From Acidobacteria bacterium AH-259-L09 (lineage in GTDB: Bacteria > Acidobacteriota > UBA6911 > RPQK01), in the NCBI GenBank assembly GCA_027717875.1, contig JALLOL010000106.1:1-8375 (forward strand): 8,375 nucleotides of DNA, read 5' to 3'. Position numbers and translations under genes: made by a program. Under the pieces are notes generated by a model that worked only from the letters and a program-made list of their open reading frames with translations, searched no databases and was not told the origin of the DNA. Within the stretch, counting starts at the first letter, position 1. The number at the start of each line of letters is the position of its first letter. This document shows positions 1 to 5,097 of the stretch, in pieces.

Positions 1-47
1 TTTTCAGCCCTGTGATAGTCACCATTTGAGGGGGAGTAGGTAGGAGG

Positions 48-698
48 TCAACCCAAGTTCTGAAAATTGATAACAGCGAAGTAGACGAAGAAGATGGCGA
101 GGTAGGGCTGCTGCAAAGAGTAGGCCAGCAAGGCCATTACACCAGCCGTAACCACCGATACGATTGCCGCAATTGTGGCTCCCCTGTGCGGAGCAAGGCG
201 CTGAAAGCCATGAAAGGCAATTTGTCCTCCATCCAGGGGGAAGATGGGCAGCAGATTGAGTAGGCCCCAAGCGATGTTGATCCAGAGGAAATGCGCGTAC
301 AGTTGCCTGAAGAACGGCGTGTTTGGAAATCCAGCTAGTGAATCGAAAGTGATCAGGACTGCTGCAAATAAGAATCCTGCACCTGGCCCACAAAAGAGCA
401 CCACAATTCTGTGCCAGGCTGGATCCGTAGATCGGGGATGGTATATCGCGAGTCCCCCAAAGCCATAGAGCACGATCCGTGGGGAGTGGCCAAATTGCCT
501 GGCACTCTGAGCGTGTCCCATCTCATGGACGAGAATGGAGACGAAGACAGCTCCTACCCAGGAGGCAATCGCCACTGCATCTCCGAGGCCCCATCCCAGG
601 AACACCACGATCGGCCAAAAGAACGGGTGGACTCGCACGGGAATGCCCCACAGGTGGAATCTTATGTCTGCTCGGGAGACGCTTGGCTCCATTAACAC
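48..698 (-). CDS. Site-2-protease-type (M50) intramembrane zinc metalloprotease
   Basis: A 216-residue polytopic membrane protein of the M50/S2P family, which cleaves membrane-embedded substrates within the inner membrane. The zinc site is visible: HEMGH at residues 58-62 (His58, Glu59, His62) lies in a hydrophobic helix, and the second motif NLLPIFPLDGGQ at about 148-159 supplies the third ligand, Asp156. About five or six membrane segments are apparent, near 25-40, 47-60, 97-117, 134-155, 175-195 and 199-213. No PDZ or CBS domain is present, so this is the minimal core type (about 200-220 residues). The N-terminal stretch with GIPVRVHPFFW is typical of the family. The start is uncertain: GTG at 696-698 has AGAGAA about 8 nt upstream, while ATG at 690-692, two codons in, lacks a well-spaced ribosome site. 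Stop is TGA at 48-50. Substrate unknown. The catalytic call is strong; the physiological role is not inferable here. Confidence 0.9.
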   Translation of the reverse strand: MLMEPSVSRADIRFHLWGIPVRVHPFFWPIVVFLGWGLGDAVAIASWVGAVFVSILVHEMGHAQSARQFGHSPRIVLYGFGGLAIYHPRSTDPAWHRIVVLFCGPGAGFLFAAVLITFDSLAGFPNTPFFRQLYAHFLWINIAWGLLNLLPIFPLDGGQIAFHGFQRLAPHRGATIAAIVSVVTAGVMALLAYSLQQPYLAIFFVYFAVINFQNLG

Positions 699-777
699 GT
701 GGGGTATTCTCTACGACTCAGGTAAAAGACGAAACTGATGCCGATGTTCTTACCCCCTAAAACCCCCACTACGCTGA

Positions 778-990
778 CTACATCCCTCTCAAAGCCAATA
801 GACCTGGAGGTTTCGCTGTAGTCACCTCTTTGGCTGTGTGGTGGGTAGAATGGATCCAACTACTCTTCCAAACAGAGCAAAAGACGAAAGCGAAGAAAGC
901 TACCGTGACCACAAAAAAGATGACAATGTGCTTTAACCTTGCCTTTATTCCTCCCACGTTTGGTTTTCGGAGCGTGTCTGTCTGCGTCAT
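778..990 (-). CDS. Small single-pass membrane protein, function unknown
   Basis: A 70-residue reading frame that I do not recognise. A basic N-terminus (residues 1-20, with Arg8, Lys9, Lys17, Arg18 and Lys20) precedes one strongly hydrophobic segment at about 22-40 (IVIFFVVTVAFFAFVFCSV), followed by a short polar tail with three His residues. This fits a single TM helix with the N-terminus inside. The start is ATG at 988-990, with a plausible Shine-Dalgarno GAGAAGG 6 nt upstream on the minus strand; the stop is TAG at 778-780. It lies 79 bp upstream of the M50 protease gene on the same strand, so co-transcription is possible but not shown. An uncleaved anchor or a poor signal peptide are alternatives. 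The ribosome site and TM segment favour a real gene, but no family similarity was recognised and a chance ORF cannot be excluded. Confidence 0.45.
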   Translation of the reverse strand: MTQTDTLRKPNVGGIKARLKHIVIFFVVTVAFFAFVFCSVWKSSWIHSTHHTAKEVTTAKPPGLLALRGM

Positions 991-1222
991 CTGTCGCCTT
1001 CTCTCTAAAACTTTTCAGTCCCCCTGAGGAGCGACTCGGGCCGCACTCTGGGTTGGTAGTGCATCCATCGTCAAGGGCCGGGCTCTAATTGGCCTGCCAA
1101 CACAGACCTGCTTCTTCACAACACCCCACCGAATGAACTGTCAGGTCGGAAAAGACTTCTGTCCCCTATTCGATCAGTTCTCGACGATTCCGGCGTGGCC
1201 TCTCTATCGTTCCTTTGCCCGG

Positions 1223-1435
1223 CTACTTCGTCATTGCGGCAAGAGACTGCTGCGCCGTCAGGACTTGCTCCAGGCGTGATAGCCGCTCTGTGAGTTCTTG
1301 AACCTGCCGGTGCTGTTTCTGGAATTCGTTCAGCAGCATTCCGCTCAATTGTTGATACAAGACTGTCTTGATTCTTCCCTGGTCGTCGTACACCACCAGT
1401 TCGGGATACACCTCGGCGACCTCCTCGGCAATCAC
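1223..1435 (-). CDS. C-terminal fragment of the S74 chaperone domain with coiled coil, frame-shifted from the upstream part
   Basis: 70 residues in the -1 frame relative to the upstream gene. IAEEVAEVYPELVVYDDQG directly continues the S74 pattern that breaks off at RLQYGL, and LLNEFQKQHRQVQELTERLSRLEQV is the coiled-coil tail normal for this domain. Together the two pieces make a complete S74 protein of about 513 residues. The break reads CTGTGATTGCC where CTGATTGCC would restore frame, consistent with a 2-bp TG duplication (a 1-bp loss would also restore frame). GTG at 1433-1435 is the first possible start in this frame and overlaps the upstream TGA as GTGA, so translational coupling is formally possible, although no good ribosome site precedes it. 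This frame has a TGA at 1457-1459, so any ribosomal slippage would have to occur between there and 1435; no slippery heptamer is seen in that interval. Genuine mutation, sequencing or assembly error, and coupled reinitiation are all open. Confidence 0.75.
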   Translation of the reverse strand: MIAEEVAEVYPELVVYDDQGRIKTVLYQQLSGMLLNEFQKQHRQVQELTERLSRLEQVLTAQQSLAAMTK

Positions 1436-2763
1436 AGCCCGTACTGCAGCCGACCATCACCAGCGTCGTACTCCTTTTTGTAGCGAAAGGTGACGGGTCG
1501 CAGCCGCATCAGGTTGGTGGTTGCTTCGCCCATGTCGTGAATGTCCTCCTTGAACCGCTTGGAGGAGACGAGGGGAAACGGGGTACCAGCGATGAAGGCA
1601 AAAAGGTGGTCTGCTGCGTTGCCAATCCTGATGGTGTTGGATTCCCCTGCCACACCGTCGTGGCCGATATAGATGTTGTTGTCTCCAATGGTTGCGTTAA
1701 TTCCTGCGTCGTTCCCAATCGCGATGTTGTCGTTGCCGGTGGTGTTGAGGAAGAGTGCACTATGCCCCACGGCGGTGTTCTGTCCGCCGGTGGTGTTGCT
1801 GAAGAGCGCACCGACACCACTCGCTGTGTTGAAACTGCCGGTGGTGTTGTTTTGGAGCGCACCGACCCCAGTTGCAGTGTTTCGCCTGCCGGTGGTGTTG
1901 AGGAAGAGCGCAGCGGACCCACTCGCTGTGTTGAAATCTGCAGTGGTGTTGGATGCGAGCGCAGAGCGCCCAGTTGCAGTGTTTTCCCACCCGGTGGTGT
2001 TGCTGCCGAGCGCCTGGAACCCACTCGCTGTGTTGAAACTGCCGGTGGTGTTGAGGAGGAGCGCATGGAGCCCAATGGCGGTGTTCTGTGCGCCGGTGGT
2101 GTTTTTTTGGAGCGCACCGACACCACTCGCTGTGTTGTTATTGCCGGTGGTGTTGCTGGAGAGCGCATTGGCACCACTCGCTGTGTTGTGTCCGCCGGTG
2201 GTGTTGCTGATGAGCGCCTGTGCCCCACTCGCTGTGTTGACACTGCCGGTGGTGTTGCTGAAGAGCGCATTGAACCCAATGGCGGTGTTTTGAACGCCGG
2301 TGGTGTTGAGGAGGAGCGCATGGAAACCAATGGCGGTGTTGAATGTAGACGTGCCCTCGGTGATGATGTTTGGATTGGGTGTTCCTGGAGGCCCGTCTGG
2401 CCCTGCCGGTCCCTCTGGTCCCACTGCACCAATCGTCACATCCATAGCAGACATTTGTCCCATCCCCATACCACTGGAAACAACCAGTACATAAGTCCCC
2501 GGGTCTCTGGGTGTCAGCGCAGCCTCGATGAACATATTGGTGTTGGTTGACGAGTTCACCACCAGCTCCTCCAGCATACCGGAGTCGGTGCCTAGGAATA
2601 CCTGGGGGCTAGAACCAAAATTGTCGCCGGAGATGGTTAGCGTTTCGGCGTCCAAATCCGCTACCGCGTTTGTGAGGAGCGGCTCTATTGGCCCTTGGCC
2701 AAACAGCGGCACCGACGACAGAAGCAGAATTACTAGGCTGAGAAAACGAAACTTGCTTTTCAT
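1432..2763 (-). CDS. Secreted repeat protein (TIG-like, collagen-like, 17-residue repeats, start of S74 domain), truncated by frameshift
   Basis: 443 residues from the ATG at 2761-2763, chosen because GGGAGG lies 7 nt upstream and a signal peptide (residues 1 to about 23, MKSKFRFL... ending LFGQ) begins there; a longer in-frame start at 2814 would bury the signal. Order of parts: a TIG/IPT-like beta domain at about 30-112 (LTISGDNFG, GTYVLVVSSG); a short collagen-like Gly-X-Y stretch at 115-129; twelve 17-residue repeats at 142-345 (consensus NTAxGxxALxxNTTGxx) plus a degenerate thirteenth; then the beginning of an S74 intramolecular-chaperone domain at 400 onward. SSKRFK at 400-405 fits the family's S-x-x-R-x-K spacing, so Ser400 and Lys405 would be the autocleavage dyad, with cleavage expected before Ser400. 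The domain stops at TGA 1432-1434, and its remainder continues in another frame (1223-1435). Likely a trimeric surface fibre or adhesin, by analogy with phage tail-fibre and YadA-head proteins. Ligand unknown. Confidence 0.85.
   Translation of the reverse strand: MKSKFRFLSLVILLLSSVPLFGQGPIEPLLTNAVADLDAETLTISGDNFGSSPQVFLGTDSGMLEELVVNSSTNTNMFIEAALTPRDPGTYVLVVSSGMGMGQMSAMDVTIGAVGPEGPAGPDGPPGTPNPNIITEGTSTFNTAIGFHALLLNTTGVQNTAIGFNALFSNTTGSVNTASGAQALISNTTGGHNTASGANALSSNTTGNNNTASGVGALQKNTTGAQNTAIGLHALLLNTTGSFNTASGFQALGSNTTGWENTATGRSALASNTTADFNTASGSAALFLNTTGRRNTATGVGALQNNTTGSFNTASGVGALFSNTTGGQNTAVGHSALFLNTTGNDNIAIGNDAGINATIGDNNIYIGHDGVAGESNTIRIGNAADHLFAFIAGTPFPLVSSKRFKEDIHDMGEATTNLMRLRPVTFRYKKEYDAGDGRLQYGL
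1729..2340 (-). repeat. Twelve tandem 51-bp repeats coding 17-residue head-type units
   Basis: Twelve consecutive in-frame units of exactly 51 bp with consensus NTA(I/S/T/V)GxxALxxNTTGxx; the eighth has NTTAD in place of NTTG. A degenerate thirteenth unit (NIAIGNDAGINATIG...) and a half-unit (NIYIGHDG) follow. The most constant DNA stretch on the plus strand is a variant of GCCGGTGGTGTTG. Unit length is constant while positions 6-7, 10-11 and 16-17 vary, as expected for a beta-helical stack with outward-facing variable residues. Because 51 is divisible by three and stops are absent from the unit in several frames, long spurious ORFs appear on both strands here. Confidence 0.95.
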
Positions 2764-2770
2764 TGTTGTT

Positions 2771-2779
2771 CCTCCCTTT
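2771..2779 (-). promoter_or_regulatory. Ribosome binding site of the repeat-protein gene
   Basis: AAAGGGAGG on the minus strand ends 7 nt before the ATG at 2761-2763 and decides that start over the in-frame ATG at 2814. An 11-bp copy of the same sequence (GGGAGGAACAA on the minus strand, 2766-2776) recurs 22 bp upstream at 2788-2798, where no start codon follows at suitable spacing. Confidence 0.75.
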
Positions 2780-2830
2780 AAGGCCCTTTGTTCCTCCCGC
2801 AGCCCCAACCCCATGCCCGGTCTGCGGGGA

Positions 2831-2906
2831 CATGAGCCACGCTAGCAGGGGTTTGAAGAGGCTGCCAATACACAAAGTGGCTCAAAGTGGCTCAAAGTGG
2901 CTCATG
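2831..2906. promoter_or_regulatory. Operator-like cluster: three tandem 10-bp repeats plus an inverted copy
   Basis: Positions 2873-2904 carry about 3.2 copies of CAAAGTGGCT; read on the minus strand this is GAGCCAC three times at exact 10-bp spacing, separated by TTT. The same heptamer occurs on the plus strand at 2834-2840, and 2831-2840 with 2897-2906 form a perfect 10-bp inverted repeat (CATGAGCCAC / GTGGCTCATG) with a 56-bp spacer. The cluster lies between divergent genes, with its tandem part about 30-60 bp upstream of the rightward -35 box. A 10-bp period places the boxes on one DNA face, as for cooperative binding. The repeats are directly seen; operator function is inferred. Confidence 0.5.
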
Positions 2907-2933
2907 GGACACAAAATAGGGGGCTAGGCTTCC

Positions 2934-2962
2934 TTGACAGCTATAGAATCAACAAATAAGAT
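2934..2962 (+). promoter_or_regulatory. Sigma-70-type promoter for the membrane regulator gene
   Basis: A perfect TTGACA -35 box (2934-2939), a 17-bp spacer and TAAGAT (2957-2962, 4 of 6 matches to TATAAT). Transcription would start near 2969, giving a leader of about 30 nt before the ATG at 3000. Confidence 0.65.
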
Positions 2963-2999
2963 GAGAAAGAATTTAACCCCAATTCTGTAAGTCCTGTTT

Positions 3000-5072
3000 A
3001 TGGAAGATTCACGAGGCCAACATCCAGTTCGTCCCTCTTGGAACGATGAGGATGACCGCTTGGATTCCTGGAAGGAAATTGCCACATATCTAGAGCGCAC
3101 AGTCGCCACCGTGAAGCGCTGGGAGAAAAAGGAAGGTTGTCCGGTCCGCCGCCACGTTCATGACAAACAGGCGACTGTTTACGCTTATCGCTCGGAGATC
3201 GACGCCTGGCTTACAGACCGCCGCCCTGAGCAGGAAAGAAACGGCCCGCGCCAATGGTTTGCCGCTTTCAATGGAAAACAGAAGGCGGTTGGTGGAATCG
3301 CCATCGGGACGGCGTTCGTGTTGCTGGCGACCCCGATGTGGTGGACGAAATCCGATCAGTTTGCCCCCAATGAGCCCTCACCTAGGCCACTCACCAAGTT
3401 TGTGATCACAGCGCCTCCTACTGCACCGTTGGCGCGAACAAGCACCATTGACCTAGCCATCTCCGCTGACGGAAGGCGGATCGTTTATGTCGCAGGGAGT
3501 AAGGGCAGGACGCAGCTTTTTGTGCGTCCCCTGGATGAAGTCGACGCCAGGCCAATCCCGGGCACGGAGGGCGCGGCGTCGTTTCCCTTTTTCTCACCCG
3601 ATGGCGAGTGGGTGGGATTTTTTGCCGACGGCAAGCTCAAGAAGGTTTCGCTCATGGGAGGGCCACCCATAACGATTTGCGAGGCTGGGTCTGGGTGGCT
3701 TGGGGGGGCTTGGAATGCTCAGGACACGGTTGTTTTCTCGGCTGACCGAGCCCTCTACCAAGTCTCGGCCGCTGGAGGTAAGCCGGAGAGCCTGGCCACC
3801 CCCGACCCAGAGAAGGGCGAACGTGGCTATTATTGTCCGAAGTTCCTGCCCAATGGGAAGGCCCTACTCTTCGACGTCGGAGTCGGGAATAGCCCCCGCC
3901 AGATCAGGGTGCTTTCGCTGCAGACAGGCGAGCAAAAGGTCGTGGTGCAGAAGGGCATCAATGCTTATTACGCACCTACGGGGCACTTGGTCTATCAGCA
4001 GGGGCGGACCGGCGGACCGAACCGAACCCTGATGGCTGCGCCGTTTGATCTCGGTAGGCTGGAGGTAACGGGGAACTCCGTCCCAATCCTAGAGGGGATC
4101 AGAAGGGTAGACTACGCCTTGTCCGTCGAGGGAACGCTCGTGTATGTCCCGGCCAGCCGCCTCCGGTCCGGCCAGTACAGCCTGGTTTGGGTGGATCGTG
4201 AGGGAGGGGAACGTGTGGTGAGCCGGAAGGATCGGAAATACCTAAGTCCCCGGATCTCGCCAGACGGAAAGCAGATTGCACTCACCATTTTTAACGAAGA
4301 AGAGACTGGGTACAACATATGGATCTACGATTTGGAGGCTGATTTCCTCAGGCGTCTAACGTGGAAGGGAGATACAAACGCGAGGCACGCTTGGACGCCA
4401 GACGGTAAGTGGATTACCTTCGTCTCCAACCGGGACGGCCCAACGAATCTGTACCGCAAGCGGGCCGATGGCAGTCGGCCTGCTGAGCGCCTAGTCAGTT
4501 TTGAAGGTCAATTTGCTGTTGTTGACCCGCGGTGGTCGCCCGATGGGAGTGTATTAGCCTTCTCCAATTGGGTTGACATTTGGTTTGTTCCGATGGATGC
4601 CGACAGAGTACCTCAGCCGTTAATCACTTCGCCCGGTGCTCAACGTGCCCCTGTCTTCTCCGCCGACGGCCAGTGGCTGGCCTATGTTTCGGATGAGACC
4701 GGTGGGAATCACGTGTATGTACGGCCCTATCCGGAACCCGACCTCAGATGGCTAGTCTCAGACGAGGAGGGCGGTGGAGAACCCGTTTGGTCACCGAATG
4801 GGAGGGAGCTGTTTTATCGCAGCCTTAGCGGCGGCAAAATGATGGCTGTACGTATTGAGACCCAACCGACTTTCAAGGCAGGCAAGCCCCGGACCTTGTT
4901 TGATGGACCGTATTTCCTCAAGTTCCCCCGGCGCAGGGATGTTCAGGACTACGACATCTCCCCGGATGGCCAACGCTTCTTGATGATTAAGGAAGAAAAG
5001 TCAGCGCCAACCCAGCTCAACGTCGTCGAGAACTGGTTTGAAGAACTCAAGCGGCTGGTGCCGACGGGGTGA
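3000..5072 (+). CDS. CadC-like membrane regulator: N-terminal HTH, one TM helix, periplasmic PD40 (TolB-like) propeller
   Basis: 690 residues. Residues 20-72 form an excisionase/MerR-like helix-turn-helix (DSWKEIATYLERTVATVKRWE, then VYAYRSEIDAWL). A basic stretch at 73-95 precedes one TM helix at about 96-114, placing the N-terminus in the cytoplasm by the positive-inside rule. The remainder (about 130-690) would be periplasmic and contains nine PD40/WD40-like blade motifs of the form S-P/A-D-G: near 155, 199, 284, 420, 467, 513, 554, 598 and 654. The C-terminal ending (APTQLNVVENWFEELKRLVPTG) is the tail familiar from acidobacterial Ser/Thr kinases, here joined to a DNA-binding head instead of a kinase. 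The likely role is a one-component sensor-regulator in which the propeller senses an envelope ligand. The ATG has only a weak ribosome site but follows a good promoter. Divergent from the repeat protein and convergent with the receptor gene (25 bp gap). Ligand and target genes are unknown. Confidence 0.85.
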   Translation: MEDSRGQHPVRPSWNDEDDRLDSWKEIATYLERTVATVKRWEKKEGCPVRRHVHDKQATVYAYRSEIDAWLTDRRPEQERNGPRQWFAAFNGKQKAVGGIAIGTAFVLLATPMWWTKSDQFAPNEPSPRPLTKFVITAPPTAPLARTSTIDLAISADGRRIVYVAGSKGRTQLFVRPLDEVDARPIPGTEGAASFPFFSPDGEWVGFFADGKLKKVSLMGGPPITICEAGSGWLGGAWNAQDTVVFSADRALYQVSAAGGKPESLATPDPEKGERGYYCPKFLPNGKALLFDVGVGNSPRQIRVLSLQTGEQKVVVQKGINAYYAPTGHLVYQQGRTGGPNRTLMAAPFDLGRLEVTGNSVPILEGIRRVDYALSVEGTLVYVPASRLRSGQYSLVWVDREGGERVVSRKDRKYLSPRISPDGKQIALTIFNEEETGYNIWIYDLEADFLRRLTWKGDTNARHAWTPDGKWITFVSNRDGPTNLYRKRADGSRPAERLVSFEGQFAVVDPRWSPDGSVLAFSNWVDIWFVPMDADRVPQPLITSPGAQRAPVFSADGQWLAYVSDETGGNHVYVRPYPEPDLRWLVSDEEGGGEPVWSPNGRELFYRSLSGGKMMAVRIETQPTFKAGKPRTLFDGPYFLKFPRRRDVQDYDISPDGQRFLMIKEEKSAPTQLNVVENWFEELKRLVPTG

Positions 5073-5097
5073 GTAGCAGTCCTGAAGAGCACTTCCG

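Noticed and set aside
991..1222. Small RNA or terminator downstream of the S74 gene
   Set aside because: No convincing hairpin with a T-tract and no promoter-like pair was seen; left unannotated.
1116..1460. 114-codon minus-strand frame over the S74 tail
   Set aside because: Overlaps the recognisable S74/coiled-coil coding frame and has an Arg/Gly-rich out-of-frame composition.
1474..1480. C AAA AAG as a programmed -1 frameshift site joining the two S74 halves
   Set aside because: After a -1 shift here the frame meets TGA at 1457-1459, before the downstream half begins.
1537..2550. Long open frame (337 codons) on the plus strand opposite the repeat gene, with further long frames at 1673-2293 (plus) and 1509-2432 (minus)
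   Set aside because: All result from the 51-bp period, which keeps several frames stop-free. The translations are low-complexity repeats with no signal peptide or family pattern, while the minus-strand frame has a signal peptide, ribosome site and recognisable domains.
2873..2904. Possible CRISPR-like or mobile-element repeats
   Set aside because: The unit is only 10 bp with no unique spacers, and there are no cas genes, transposase or target-site duplications.
5073..5097. Bidirectional terminator in the convergent gap
   Set aside because: The 25-bp gap has no inverted repeat followed by a T-tract.
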